Shown here: one piece after another, positions 10,049 through 18,455 of the stretch
Layout: every line of letters starts with the position of its first letter
Numbering within the stretch: position 1 is the first letter of the stretch
Source of the DNA: Nocardioides sp.
Lineage (GTDB): Bacteria; Actinomycetota; Actinomycetes; Propionibacteriales; Nocardioidaceae
DNA length: 53,479 nt
NCBI GenBank assembly: GCA_025964985.1
Contig: JAOPXU010000168.1
Coordinates: 1-53,479, forward strand
Direction of reading: 5' to 3'
Program-made: the position numbers and the translations under genes
The notes under the pieces: generated by a model
Told to the model about the DNA's origin: nothing
Database searches by the model: none
Seen by the model: only the letters and a program-made list of their open reading frames with translations

Positions 10049-10068
10049 ACCGTACCCCCCTAGGGTAC
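10049..10068 (-). promoter_or_regulatory. csoR operon promoter with CsoR-type operator
   Basis: The imperfect palindrome GTACCCCCCTAGGGTAC (10052-10068) matches the known CsoR operator form (TACCC, C/G-rich centre, GGGTA). It overlaps a minus-strand -10, TACGGT (10049-10054), which stands 7 nt before the csoR ATG. Repressor binding would block RNA polymerase. The transcript is predicted to be leaderless. Confidence 0.75.
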
Positions 10069-10098
10069 CGAGGGCAAGACGACACGTGTGCTCACCCC

Positions 10099-10230
10099 AC
10101 GTCGGTCGAGGAGGTTCCGCTAGGAACCGAAACGAGACCAAGCGACTGCAGCTGCCGGTCAGGTGGGGTGCGGACCTTGCGGTGAGTGGTCTCGTGACGC
10201 TCGCTAGCGCGAGCTCCTCGACCGACGTGT
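10099..10230. repeat. REPIN-like inverted-pair repeat, unit 1
   Basis: The left arm (10099-10140) and right arm (10187-10229) are inverted copies of one pattern: GGTCGAGGA, a 6-bp stem-loop, GTCACGAGACC. The left stem is GGTTCC/GGAACC with loop GCTA. The right stem is GCTCGC/GCGAGC with loop TAGC. The outer blocks of the two arms can also pair with each other across the spacer. It lies between the csoR promoter and the end of the thioesterase gene. Confidence 0.88.
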
Positions 10231-10239
10231 GCTCAGCCC

Positions 10240-10371
10240 ACGTTGGTCGAGGAGGTTCCGCTAGGAACCGTCACGAGACCAATCGGCCGCAGGGTGCAGG
10301 AGAAGGTCCGCACGGACCTTGCGGTCGAGTGGTCTCGTGACGCTCGCCAGCGCGAGCTCCTCGACCGACGT
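10240..10371. repeat. REPIN-like inverted-pair repeat, unit 2
   Basis: A tandem copy of unit 1 in the same orientation. The left stem is GGTTCC/GGAACC (10254-10269) and the right stem is GCTCGC/GCGAGC (10342-10357), with loop CAGC instead of TAGC. The spacers of the two units share CGGACCTTGCGGT, so the pair probably arose by local duplication followed by divergence. Together, units 1 and 2 account for most of the 352-nt gene-free stretch 10042-10393. Confidence 0.88.
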
Positions 10372-10393
10372 GTGCGGACGTCGTGGTCGAACC

Positions 10394-11248
10394 TCAGCCC
10401 TCGCGCCGGGTCCCGTCGTCGTCGTACGCGATGCGGGTGAAGTCGATGGAGCGGCGGGAGTTGACCAGCGAGGTCATCACGACCTCGCCGATGCGGCCCT
10501 CGCGGTCGTAGACGGCTGCGGTGCCGACGGCGACGCCGTCGTGCTCGACGCGGTCGATGGCGGTCAGGCCGATCTCGACCCCGCGCGGGGCGCGGGCCAG
10601 GGCGAGGGTGATGTCGGTGTTGATGTGCTGGACGCCGGCCGTGCCCCAGTTGGTGACCAGGCTGGCGCCGTCGGCGGTGGCTGCCGCAGCCTGGAACGGC
10701 GTGAGCTTCTCGCCCCGGACGATGGGGACGGCGGAGTTCCAGGACGACTTGCGCGAGGCGTTCTGGTGGTCGCCGAAGCGCTGCGACCAGCCGGCCTCGC
10801 TGTGCACGAACGGCACCCGCGGCTGGTCGGTCGGCGGGGCGACGTCGAGGGGCGGCGGGTCGTAGGTGACGTCGGGCGACCAGAGCTCGCCGGACGGCGC
10901 CTCGCCGCCGGCGAGGAAGAGCACCGAGGCGCGGGCGACGCGCTCGCCGTCCTGGCGCAGGGTGACGTCGACCAGGCAGATCCGCGGGCCCTCGCGCACG
11001 ACCTCGGTGGAGAGGTGGAACGGCTGCATCCGGGCGGCGCGGAACAGGTCGACCGACTGCCGGGCCGGGCGCAGGTCGTCGCGGCCGAGCGCGGCGAGGG
11101 TCTGCTCAGCAGCACGGGCGAGGGCCCCGCTGGTCGCGACGCCGTGGATCTGCTCGGTGCTCCACGAGCTGCGAGCGAGGTCGGTCGGCAGCAGCACGTC
11201 CGGGTCCTGCGGGTCGGAGGTGAAGAACGAGACGTCGGAAAGGTCCAC
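10394..11248 (-). CDS. Acyl-CoA thioesterase family protein (double hotdog)
   Basis: 284 aa, GTG start. The length and two-halved layout fit TesB-like double-hotdog thioesterases: an N-terminal hotdog ending in VARASVLFLAGGEAP and a C-terminal one with HINTDITLALARAPRGVEIGL and the family-like GEVVMTSLVN. It would hydrolyse acyl-CoA thioesters. It is a single gene between the repeat pair and a divergent flavoenzyme. A TACGGT -10 lies 6 nt upstream, and a TTGACGCGTGTCA box sits just before it. Confidence 0.8.
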   Translation of the reverse strand: MDLSDVSFFTSDPQDPDVLLPTDLARSSWSTEQIHGVATSGALARAAEQTLAALGRDDLRPARQSVDLFRAARMQPFHLSTEVVREGPRICLVDVTLRQDGERVARASVLFLAGGEAPSGELWSPDVTYDPPPLDVAPPTDQPRVPFVHSEAGWSQRFGDHQNASRKSSWNSAVPIVRGEKLTPFQAAAATADGASLVTNWGTAGVQHINTDITLALARAPRGVEIGLTAIDRVEHDGVAVGTAAVYDREGRIGEVVMTSLVNSRRSIDFTRIAYDDDGTRREG

Positions 11249-11254
11249 CGGAGC

Positions 11255-11277
11255 ACCGTATGCCTGACACGCGTCAA
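11255..11277 (-). promoter_or_regulatory. Thioesterase promoter with TTGACGCGTGTCA box
   Basis: Minus-strand TACGGT (11255-11260) stands 6 nt before the GTG at 11248. Just upstream, TTGACGCGTGTCA (11265-11277, minus) is identical to 38743-38755 and one base from the box at 24321. It is likely an operator; see the findings. Confidence 0.45.
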
Positions 11278-11376
11278 GAACTGGTCTGGACCCCCGGCAT
11301 GACCTCGGCGGGAACGGGCACGGTGGCTGTGTCGGACCGGCCGATCCCCACAGGCGGCCAGCCTGGCGACTGCAGG

Positions 11377-11434
11377 AGTGGCCCGCCGCGGGGAGTGGCG
11401 GGCCACTTCGTCGTCATGCCCGGTCCCCCGGGAG
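11377..11434 (+). promoter_or_regulatory. Two successive hairpins upstream of the flavoenzyme gene
   Basis: Hairpin 1 is a perfect 11-bp stem (AGTGGCCCGCC at 11377-11387 with GGCGGGCCACT at 11397-11407). Hairpin 2 (CCCGG at 11419-11423 with CCGGG at 11428-11432) traps part of the GGGAG ribosome-binding site (11430-11434) for the GTG at 11444. The arrangement could act as an attenuator or translational switch, but no riboswitch class was recognised. Confidence 0.45.
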
Positions 11435-11443
11435 ACTGGACGG

Positions 11444-12526
11444 GTGACGACCCTCGCCGACCCCCTCCACCTCACCCACGGGCCCGCCTGGCGCAACCGC
11501 CTCGCGCTCGCCCCGTTGACCAACATCCAGAGCCACCTCGACGGCCGCCTCGGCGACGACGAGCTGCGCTGGCTGGTGGCCCGCGCCGAGGGCGGGTTCG
11601 GGCTGACGATGACCTGCGCGGCGTACGTCGCCCGCCCCGGCAACCCCTGGCCCGGCCAGCTGGGTGTGGCCGACGACAGCCACCTGCCCGGGCTGAGCCG
11701 CCTGGCCGACGCCATCCGCGCGGCCGGCAGCGTGTCGTCGGTGCAGCTGCACCACGGCGGCATCCGCGCGAGCAGCGAGGTCTCCGGCGAGCCGCTGGTC
11801 GCCCCCTGGGACGACGAGGCCAAGGGTGCCCGCGCGCTCACCACCGCCGAGGTGCGCCAGGCCGTCGACGACTTCGTCGCCGCCGCGGTGCGCAGCGAGG
11901 AGGCCGGCTTCGACGGCGTCCAGGTGCACGGCGCGCACGGCTACCTCGTCGCCCAGTTCCTCGACGCCCGCAAGAACCGCCGCACCGACGAGTACGGTGG
12001 CGACCTCGCCGGCCGCTCGCGCTTCCTGTTCGAGGTCCTGCGCGGCATCCGCGAGAGCGCCGGCAGCGACTTCCAGGTCGGCCTGCGACTCTCCCCCGAG
12101 CGCTTCGGCATCGCCGTCGACGAGGCGGTCGAGCTGACCGGCGAGGTGCTCGCCTCCGGCCTGGTCGACCACCTCGACCTGTCGCTGTGGGACGTGCGCA
12201 AGCCGGTCCACGGCGGCGAGGACGCCGCCGACGACCTGCTGATCGACCACTTCACCGCGCTGCCGCGCCACGGCGTACGCGTCGGCGTGGCCGGCAAGGT
12301 CTTGTCCGCCGCCGACGCGACGTGGTGCCTCGAGCACGGCGCCGACTTCGCCACCATCGGCACCGGCGCGATCCTGCACCACGACTTCGCCGCCCGCGCC
12401 GTCGCCGACCCGTCGTTCGAGAGCCTCCCCCAGCCCGTCACCCGCGCCCACCTCGAGGCCGAGCGCGTCGGGCCGGCGTTCGTCGAGTACCTCGCCTCCG
12501 GCTGGGACGACTTCGTCACGGCCTGA
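11444..12526 (+). CDS. Old Yellow Enzyme family NADH:flavin oxidoreductase
   Basis: 360 aa from the GTG at 11444. An in-frame ATG at 11378 would add 22 residues that lie over a hairpin and do not fit the family. The FMN-binding TIM barrel is clear: LALAPLTNIQS, VQLHHGGIRA, GFDGVQVHGAHGYLVAQFL, the RTDEYGG loop and VAGKVLSAADA with FATIGTGAI near the phosphate site. OYE enzymes reduce activated C=C bonds, including enones, with NAD(P)H. A long hairpin follows the stop. Confidence 0.9.
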   Translation: MTTLADPLHLTHGPAWRNRLALAPLTNIQSHLDGRLGDDELRWLVARAEGGFGLTMTCAAYVARPGNPWPGQLGVADDSHLPGLSRLADAIRAAGSVSSVQLHHGGIRASSEVSGEPLVAPWDDEAKGARALTTAEVRQAVDDFVAAAVRSEEAGFDGVQVHGAHGYLVAQFLDARKNRRTDEYGGDLAGRSRFLFEVLRGIRESAGSDFQVGLRLSPERFGIAVDEAVELTGEVLASGLVDHLDLSLWDVRKPVHGGEDAADDLLIDHFTALPRHGVRVGVAGKVLSAADATWCLEHGADFATIGTGAILHHDFAARAVADPSFESLPQPVTRAHLEAERVGPAFVEYLASGWDDFVTA

Positions 12527-12537
12527 GCGCGGCGCAT

Positions 12538-12605
12538 GTAACTCACCGTTCGCACCACTACCCCGGCGCTCTACCACCGGGGTAGTGGTGCGAACACTGC
12601 GTTAC
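12538..12605. terminator. Very strong 19-bp hairpin after the flavoenzyme gene
   Basis: A 17-bp perfect stem (12548-12564 with 12579-12595) extends by GG/CC to 19 bp around a 10-nt loop. A further GTAAC/GTTAC stem lies outside two 5-nt internal bulges. There is no U-run. A Rho-independent-like terminator is the simplest reading. Confidence 0.6.
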
Positions 12606-12635
12606 AAGCGAGCCCACCCGACCCGCACCCAAGGA

Positions 12636-12663
12636 TTGAACGTGTTCAAAACTGGTGTAGCGT
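12636..12663 (+). promoter_or_regulatory. Promoter with KstR-like box before the epimerase gene
   Basis: The perfect palindrome TTGAACGTGTTCAA (12636-12649) fits the KstR operator TnnAACnnGTTnnA. It covers a candidate -35 (TTGAAC), and -10 TAGCGT (12658-12663) lies 7 nt before the ATG at 12671. The geometry suits repression and a leaderless transcript. Confidence 0.6.
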
Positions 12664-12670
12664 CACCCCC

Positions 12671-13633
12671 ATGAAGGTCGTCGTCCCCGGAGGGACAGGT
12701 CATGTCGGAGCCGTGCTGCGTCGGGCGCTGGTCGCCCGGGGCGACGAGGTGGTGGTGCTGAGCCGCCACCCGGAAGCCCTCGAGGACGGCGTCCGGCACG
12801 TGCTCTGGGACGGCCGGACGCTCGGACCGTGGGCCGACGAGGTCGACGGCGCCGACGTGGTCGTCAACCTGGCCGGGCGCAGCGTCAGCTGCCGCTACAC
12901 CGACGCCAACCTGCGCCAGATGATGGACTCGCGGGTGGAGTCGACGCGGGTGGTCGGCGAGGCGATCATGAAGGCGGAACGACCACCCAAGGTCTGGCTG
13001 CAGATGAGCACCGCCACCATCTACGCCGACGCACGGGCGCACGGCCGGGCCCACGACGAGGCGAGCGGCGTGATCGGGGGCGAGGAGCCCGACGTACCGC
13101 TCTACTGGGAGTACAGCGTGCGCATCGCGCGGCACTGGGAGGCGGCGCAGGCCGAGGCCGAGCTGCCGCACACCCGCCGGGTCGCGCTGCGCACCGCCAT
13201 GGTGATGAGCCCCGACCGCGGCAGCGTCCTCGACTACCTGTCGTGGCTGACGCGGGTGGGGCTCGGCGGCCCGGTGGCCGGCGGCGAGCAGCACGTGTCG
13301 TGGATCCACGCCGACGACTTCGTGCGCGCCGTCCTGTTCCTCATCGAGCGCGACGACCTCGACGGCCCGGTCAACCTCGCCGCACCCGGCCCGCTCCCCC
13401 AGCGCGAGCTGATGCGCGGCCTGCGCCGCGCGTGGGGACGGCGTCCCGGCCTGCCGGCGACCCGGTGGATGGCCAGCGTCGGCGCCTTCGCCCTGCGCTC
13501 GGACCCCGAGCTGCTGCTCAAGAGCCGCCGCGTGGTGCCGGGGCGGCTCCTCGACGCGGGCTTCGTCTTCGAGCACCCGACCTGGGACGAGGCGGCCGCC
13601 GACCTCGTGGGGGCGATGCGCTCCACCCGCTGA
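12671..13633 (+). CDS. TIGR01777-family NAD(P)-binding epimerase-like protein
   Basis: This 320-aa protein starts with a Rossmann glycine motif (VVPGGTGHVGAVLRRAL) and has VVNLAGRSV, MDSRVESTR and QMSTATIYADARAH, followed by a C-terminal DUF1731-like region (VPGRLLDAGFVFEHPTW). These proteins are extended SDRs of unknown substrate. The start is set by a -10 at 7 nt. selO follows 13 nt downstream but appears to have its own -10. Confidence 0.87.
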   Translation: MKVVVPGGTGHVGAVLRRALVARGDEVVVLSRHPEALEDGVRHVLWDGRTLGPWADEVDGADVVVNLAGRSVSCRYTDANLRQMMDSRVESTRVVGEAIMKAERPPKVWLQMSTATIYADARAHGRAHDEASGVIGGEEPDVPLYWEYSVRIARHWEAAQAEAELPHTRRVALRTAMVMSPDRGSVLDYLSWLTRVGLGGPVAGGEQHVSWIHADDFVRAVLFLIERDDLDGPVNLAAPGPLPQRELMRGLRRAWGRRPGLPATRWMASVGAFALRSDPELLLKSRRVVPGRLLDAGFVFEHPTWDEAAADLVGAMRSTR

Positions 13634-13634
13634 G

Positions 13635-13640
13635 TAGCCT
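13635..13640 (+). promoter_or_regulatory. -10 element (TAGCCT) of selO
   Basis: TAGCCT lies 6 nt before the ATG at 13647, within the 13-nt gap after the upstream stop. No ribosome-binding site is visible, which fits a leaderless start. Confidence 0.4.
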
Positions 13641-13646
13641 CGAGAC

Positions 13647-15113
13647 ATGAGCGCGTCCACCTCCACCACGCTCCCGGTCACCCTCACCCACCGCTTCGCC
13701 GACGACCTGCCCGAGCTCGCGCTCGACTGGCAGGCCGCCGAGGCGCCCGAGCCGCGGCTGCTGGTGCTCAACCAGCCACTGGCGGTCGAGCTCGGCCTCG
13801 ACCCCGACTGGCTGCGCAGCCCCGACGGCGTCCGCTTCCTCGTCGGCGGCCTCGTGCCCGACGACGCCCGGCCGGTCGCCCAGGGCTACGCCGGCCACCA
13901 GTTCGGCGGCTACTCCCCCCGCCTCGGCGACGGCCGCGCCCTCCTGCTCGGCGAGCTCACCGACGCCGAGGGCAGGCTGCGCGACCTGCACCTCAAGGGC
14001 TCGGGCCGTACGCCGTTCGCGCGCGGCGGCGACGGCCTGGCGGTCGTCGGCCCGATGCTGCGCGAGTACGTCGTCAGCGAGGCCATGCACGCCCTCGGCA
14101 TCCCGACGACCCGGTCGCTGGCCGTCGTCTGGACGGGCCGCGGCGTGCAGCGCGAGACGGTCCTGCCCGGCGCCGTGCTGACGCGCGTCGCGTCGAGCCA
14201 CCTGCGCGTCGGGTCCTTCCAGTACGCCCGCGCGCTGTGCGCCCAGTCCGGCGACCTCGACCTCCTGCGCCGGCTCACCGACCACGCGATCGCCCGCCAC
14301 CACCCGCACGCCGCCGAGGCCGACAACCCGGCGCTCGCGCTCTTCGAGGCGGTCGTCGCCGCTCAGGCCGACCTGGTCGCGCGCTGGATGCTCGTCGGGT
14401 TCGTGCACGGCGTGATGAACACCGACAACGTCACGATCTCGGGCGAGACCATCGATTACGGCCCGTGCGCGTTCATGGAGGCCTTCGACCCGGCGACGTC
14501 GTTCAGCTCGATCGACGAGGGTGGCCGCTACGCCTACGGCAACCAGCCGACGATCACCGAGTGGGACCTCGCCCGCCTCGCCGAGGCCCTCCTGCCGCTG
14601 CTCCACGACGATGAGGGCAAGGCGATCACGCTCGCCACGACCGCGCTGCAGGGGTTCCGGCCGCGCTACTCCGCCGCCTGGGACGCCGGCTGGCGGGCCA
14701 AGCTCGGCCTGGCCGCCGAGACGCCTGAGGCGGACGGCACCGAGGAGGTCGTCACCGACTTCCTGGCCCTGCTGCAGACCGAGCACCCCGACCTCACGTC
14801 GTTCCTGGTGGCGCTGCGCGCCGGCACCGCCCGCGACCACGTCGTCGACCTCGCGGCCTACGACGCCTGGCACACCCGCTGGCAGGCCCTCGGACCCGAC
14901 CTCGACCTGATGGGGCGCACCAACCCGGTGCGCACCCCGCGCAACCGCCTGGTCGAGGCGGCGCTCACCGCCGCCAACGCCGGCGACCTCGCGCCGCTCG
15001 GGCCGTTGCTGCAGGCCGTCACCGCGCCGTACGGCGAGGCGGAGGGGCTCGACGAATTCGCTCAGCCGGCACCCGACACTGCCGATTCCTACGTCACCTT
15101 CTGCGGGACCTGA
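13647..15113 (+). CDS. selO: Protein adenylyltransferase SelO (YdiU/UPF0061)
   Basis: This 488-aa pseudokinase-fold enzyme transfers AMP to protein hydroxyls. Family blocks are intact: [36 protein letters not shown] with the ATP-binding Lys, [10 protein letters not shown] with the catalytic Asn and Asp, and IDYGPCAFM for the metal Asp. The protein ends TFCGT, so a Cys stands third from the C-terminus, where animal SelO has selenocysteine. This Cys is thought to take part in redox control. The length matches E. coli SelO (478 aa). Confidence 0.95.
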   Translation: MSASTSTTLPVTLTHRFADDLPELALDWQAAEAPEPRLLVLNQPLAVELGLDPDWLRSPDGVRFLVGGLVPDDARPVAQGYAGHQFGGYSPRLGDGRALLLGELTDAEGRLRDLHLKGSGRTPFARGGDGLAVVGPMLREYVVSEAMHALGIPTTRSLAVVWTGRGVQRETVLPGAVLTRVASSHLRVGSFQYARALCAQSGDLDLLRRLTDHAIARHHPHAAEADNPALALFEAVVAAQADLVARWMLVGFVHGVMNTDNVTISGETIDYGPCAFMEAFDPATSFSSIDEGGRYAYGNQPTITEWDLARLAEALLPLLHDDEGKAITLATTALQGFRPRYSAAWDAGWRAKLGLAAETPEADGTEEVVTDFLALLQTEHPDLTSFLVALRAGTARDHVVDLAAYDAWHTRWQALGPDLDLMGRTNPVRTPRNRLVEAALTAANAGDLAPLGPLLQAVTAPYGEAEGLDEFAQPAPDTADSYVTFCGT

Positions 15114-15165
15114 CTATCCTGGCCGAGCAGTCTCGGGGCGTGGGGGTCCTGACAGGAGCCGAACA

Positions 15166-16404
15166 ATGGTGAACACCAGCTCGCCCGAGACGACCGCACG
15201 CGTGCTCGTCGACACCGTCGAGCGGCTGTCCACGGCCGTCTCGCTCGAACGGGTCACGCAGGTCGTGACCGAGGCCGTCCGCGCGGCCGTCGGCGCCGAC
15301 GGGGCGACGTTCGTCCTGCGCGAGGACGACAAGTGCCACTACGCCGACGAGGACGCGATCAGCCCGCTCTGGAAGGGCAGCCGCTTCCCGATGAGCGCCT
15401 GCATCAGCGGTTGGGCCATGGAGCACCGCGAGACCGTCGTCCTGCCCGACATCTACGTCGACGACCGGATCCCCCACGACGCCTACCGCCCGACGTTCGT
15501 GCAGAGCCTGGTGATGACACCGATCCGCCGCAGCGACCCGGTCGGCGCGCTGGGCGCCTACTGGCGCACCGGCCACCATGCCGACAGCGAGCAGGTCCGC
15601 GTGCTCGAGGTCATCGCCAACAGCGCCGCCGTCGCGATCGAGAACCTCGAGCTGCGCGGCGCCGTCGAGCGCCGCAGTGCCGAGCGCGACGACCTCGCCA
15701 CCCGCGCCGACGAGCTCGAGTCGGCGATCCACACCATCGCCCACGACCTGCGCAGCCCGCTCGGCGCGATCCTCGGCTACGCCGAGCTGCTCGAGGACGC
15801 CGTCGACGACGAGCGCGAGGAGTCGCACAAGGCCCGGGTCTTCGCCCGCACCATCGCCGAGTCCGGCGCCCGGATGGCCGAGCAGATCGACACCATGCTC
15901 GGCCTCTACCGGATCACCAACCGCACGCTCGAGCCCGCGCCGGTCGACCTCAGCGCCATCGGTCACCGCATCGCCGACGGGCTGGCGTCCGTCACCGGTG
16001 CCCGCCACGTCGACATCGAGATCGAGGACGACCTGCGCGCCGTGGCCGACCCGGTGCTCGCCCACCTGATGCTCGAGAACCTGCTGAGCAACGCCGTGAA
16101 GTACACCGGCAAGAAGCCCGACGCCCACATCGAGCTCGGCCGCGTCGACCTCGGCCGCATCGGCATCGCCGACCCGTTCGTCACCTTCGTCGTGCGCGAC
16201 AACGGCGACGGCTTCCCCGCCGAGGACGCCGCGCGGCTGTTCCGCCCGATGACCCGGCTGCACACCGACGCCGAGTTCCCGGGCACCGGCCTCGGCCTCG
16301 CCTCGGTCGCCCGGATCGTCGAGATGCACGGCGGTCAGGTGCGCGCCGAGGGCGCCAAGTCCGTCGGCGCCTCGTTCTACTTCTCGCTGCCCGCCTCGGC
16401 CTGA
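15166..16404 (+). CDS. GAF-domain sensor histidine kinase
   Basis: 412 aa, with AGGAG 7 nt before the ATG. A GAF domain fills about residues 15-165 (GADGATFVLREDD, then the SPLWKGSRFPMSACISGWAM loop), followed by a short coiled coil. The HisKA H-box is HTIAHDLRSPLGAI (phospho-His at about 193), and the HATPase has ENLLSNAVKYT, DNGDGF and GTGLGLASV. There are no transmembrane segments, so it senses a cytoplasmic signal. No response regulator lies nearby, making it an orphan kinase. It overlaps the convergent rlmC by 28 nt. Confidence 0.92.
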   Translation: MVNTSSPETTARVLVDTVERLSTAVSLERVTQVVTEAVRAAVGADGATFVLREDDKCHYADEDAISPLWKGSRFPMSACISGWAMEHRETVVLPDIYVDDRIPHDAYRPTFVQSLVMTPIRRSDPVGALGAYWRTGHHADSEQVRVLEVIANSAAVAIENLELRGAVERRSAERDDLATRADELESAIHTIAHDLRSPLGAILGYAELLEDAVDDEREESHKARVFARTIAESGARMAEQIDTMLGLYRITNRTLEPAPVDLSAIGHRIADGLASVTGARHVDIEIEDDLRAVADPVLAHLMLENLLSNAVKYTGKKPDAHIELGRVDLGRIGIADPFVTFVVRDNGDGFPAEDAARLFRPMTRLHTDAEFPGTGLGLASVARIVEMHGGQVRAEGAKSVGASFYFSLPASA

Positions 16405-17522
16405 GCGGTCCGCCGCTCGAGGAGCACGACCACCTCGTAGTGCCCCGTGTGCGGGAACATGTCGAGCACGCGAGCCTGCCGGGCGGCGTACGACGGCAGC
16501 CCGGCGAGGTCGCGCGCCAGCGACGCGCTGTGGCAGCTGGAGTAGACGACCGTCGCGGCCGACGACGCCTCGAGCGCCGCGCACAGCTCGGGGCCGAGGC
16601 CGCGCCGCGGCGGGTTGACCACGACCAGGTCCGCGTCGGGCGGGGGCACGGCGGTCGCGTCGGCGGCCGCGAACGTGACGCCGTCGAGTCCGAGCTCGGC
16701 GGCGGTCGTGCGGGCGCTGGCCACGGCCTGCCCGCTGACCTCGACGCCGTGCACGCGCCGCCCCGGTGCGGCCAGGTGCAGCGCGAACCCGCCGACGCCG
16801 CAGTAGAGGTCGAGCACCGTGCGCGGTGAGGCCTCGTCGGCCCACGCCCGCGCCTGCGCGTAGAGCGCGGCCGCGACCGCGGTGTTGGTCTGGAAGAAGC
16901 TGCGCGGCCCGAGGTGCAGCCCGACGCCGCCGACGGCGACGGTCAGCGTGTCCCGCTCGGTCAGCACGACCTCCTCGTCGCCCTCGAGCACGGCCTTGTG
17001 GTCGGGCTGCAGGTTGGCGCTGAGCACGACCACCTCGGGGTGCGCGGCCAGGAACGCCGGCAGGTGCTTGCGCAGCCGCTGCAGCGGCTCGGTCGAGCGC
17101 AGCACCCATCGCACCAGGAACCCGCCGTCCGGAGCCTCCGTCACCAGCACGTGCTTGAGCTCCCCGCGACGCGCGGGGACGTCGTACGGCGTGAGTCCGG
17201 CGGTCGTGACCAGCCCGGCCAGCGCCGGCAGCAGCGCGTGCATCGCCGGTGAGTAGAGCCCGCACGAGCGCAGGTCGACGCCGCGACCGTCGGTGTCGAG
17301 GATGCCGAGCGTCGGCGCCTCGACCGTCCCGCCGACCACCATCTTGGCCTTGTTGCGGAACCCCGCCTCGGCGCTCGCCACCGGCTCGAGCCAGACCAGG
17401 CCGGGGTGGTCACCCAGCGCGGCGCGGGCGTGCGCCTCCTTGGCGGCCAGCTGGTCGTCGTAGGGCGTCAGCAGGTGGGTGCACGAGCCGCAGAGTCCCG
17501 CGTCGAGGTAGCCGCACTGCAC
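16377..17522 (-). CDS. rlmC: 23S rRNA uracil-C5 methyltransferase RlmC-like
   Basis: 381 aa, GTG start. The iron-sulfur Cys set is at the N-terminus (QCGYLDAGLCGSCTHL) with a later Cys in DLRSCGLYS. The SAM domain has GPRSFFQTN, LDLYCGVGGFALHLA and VVNPPRRGLG, and the catalytic Cys is in YSSCHSASLARDL. RlmC methylates U747 in E. coli; RlmD or TrmA-like specificity cannot be excluded from sequence alone. It is a single gene with a leaderless-type promoter. Confidence 0.9.
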   Translation of the reverse strand: MQCGYLDAGLCGSCTHLLTPYDDQLAAKEAHARAALGDHPGLVWLEPVASAEAGFRNKAKMVVGGTVEAPTLGILDTDGRGVDLRSCGLYSPAMHALLPALAGLVTTAGLTPYDVPARRGELKHVLVTEAPDGGFLVRWVLRSTEPLQRLRKHLPAFLAAHPEVVVLSANLQPDHKAVLEGDEEVVLTERDTLTVAVGGVGLHLGPRSFFQTNTAVAAALYAQARAWADEASPRTVLDLYCGVGGFALHLAAPGRRVHGVEVSGQAVASARTTAAELGLDGVTFAAADATAVPPPDADLVVVNPPRRGLGPELCAALEASSAATVVYSSCHSASLARDLAGLPSYAARQARVLDMFPHTGHYEVVVLLERRTAQAEAGSEK

Positions 17523-17528
17523 CGACCG

Positions 17529-17534
17529 AGTCTA
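17529..17534 (-). promoter_or_regulatory. -10 element (TAGACT) of rlmC
   Basis: TAGACT on the minus strand, 6 nt before the GTG at 17522, supports that start. Confidence 0.42.
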
Positions 17535-17559
17535 CGGAGCCGCTGCACAACCCCGCTCC

Positions 17560-17690
17560 ACGTCGGTCGAGGAGGTCGCTCCGCGACCGTCACGAGACCA
17601 CCACACCGCAGCGTCCGCGCGCGACTCGCCCTGCGCCTGCGGCCGGATGGTCTCGTGACGGTTGCCAGCGCAACCTCCTCGACCAACGTT
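17560..17690. repeat. REPIN-like inverted-pair repeat, unit 3
   Basis: The left arm is 17560-17600, with stem GGTCGC/GCGACC and loop TCC. The right arm is 17648-17690, with stem GGTTGC/GCAACC and loop CAGC. The outer blocks match those at 10.1 kb and 28.8 kb, while both inner stems differ from those copies yet still pair. It fills the gap between rlmC and the SDR gene. Confidence 0.88.
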
Positions 17691-17705
17691 CGGTGGAGTG
17701 GCTCC

Positions 17706-18455
17706 TCAGCCTCCGAGCATCCGCTCGATGTGGCCGGGCAGGTCGGGGTAGCGCTTGAGGTGGGCACCGCCGTTGAGGTCGAGGTTCTCGCCGGTCATCC
17801 ACGACGACTGGTCGCCGCAGAGGAACGCGACGGCGGCGGCGACCTCCTCGACGGTGCCGGTGCGGCCCAGGGGCGTGTTGTCGACGTAGTCGTCGCGCAC
17901 GCCGGGCACGTCCATGGCGGGCGAGGTGAGCGGGGTGATGACGAGGCCGGGCGAGACCGCGTTGACGCGGATGCCGCGGGGGCCGAGCTCGAGGGCGGTC
18001 ACCTCGGTGAGCATGACCAGGCCCGCCTTGGCCGCGCAGTACGCCGCGAGGCCGGGTCCGGGCTGGCGGGCGTTGAGCGAGGCGAGGCTGACCATCGAGC
18101 CGGGCGTCCCGTGTGCGGACATCTGGCGACCGGCGTGCTTGAGCACCAGGAACGCCCCGGTCAGGCAGACGTCGACGACGGAGCGGAACTCGGCGGCGTC
18201 GTGGTCGACGACGAGGCCGAAGGTGCTGATGCCGGCGGCGTTGACGACGGCGTCGAGCCGGCCGTGTCGCCCGACGACGCCGGCGAAGAGCGCCTCGACG
18301 CCGCTCTCGTCGGTGACGTCGACGGTCTCGACGCCCTCACCGGGCGTGCGGTCGGCGACGGTGACGTCGTAGCCGTCGGCGGTCAGCCGGGTGGCGATGC
18401 CGGCTCCGATGCCGGAGGCGCCGCCCACGACCACGGCGACCGGGCGGACGGTCAC
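17706..18455 (-). CDS. SDR-family NAD(P) oxidoreductase
   Basis: This 249-aa classical short-chain dehydrogenase has GGASGIGAGIA (cofactor), NAAG, the Ser-Tyr-Lys triad (SLASL...YCAAK) and NAVSPGLV. Its GTG overlaps the stop of the FadD19-related ligase by 4 nt, so it is co-translated with an acyl-CoA-forming enzyme under a KstR-like box. A hydroxyacyl-CoA or hydroxysteroid dehydrogenase role is plausible but inferred. Confidence 0.9.
   Translation of the reverse strand: MTVRPVAVVVGGASGIGAGIATRLTADGYDVTVADRTPGEGVETVDVTDESGVEALFAGVVGRHGRLDAVVNAAGISTFGLVVDHDAAEFRSVVDVCLTGAFLVLKHAGRQMSAHGTPGSMVSLASLNARQPGPGLAAYCAAKAGLVMLTEVTALELGPRGIRVNAVSPGLVITPLTSPAMDVPGVRDDYVDNTPLGRTGTVEEVAAAVAFLCGDQSSWMTGENLDLNGGAHLKRYPDLPGHIERMLGG

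Noticed and set aside
10099-10371. Tandem palindromic units as a CRISPR array
   Set aside because: Only two units, arms inverted, spacers share sequence, and no cas genes nearby.
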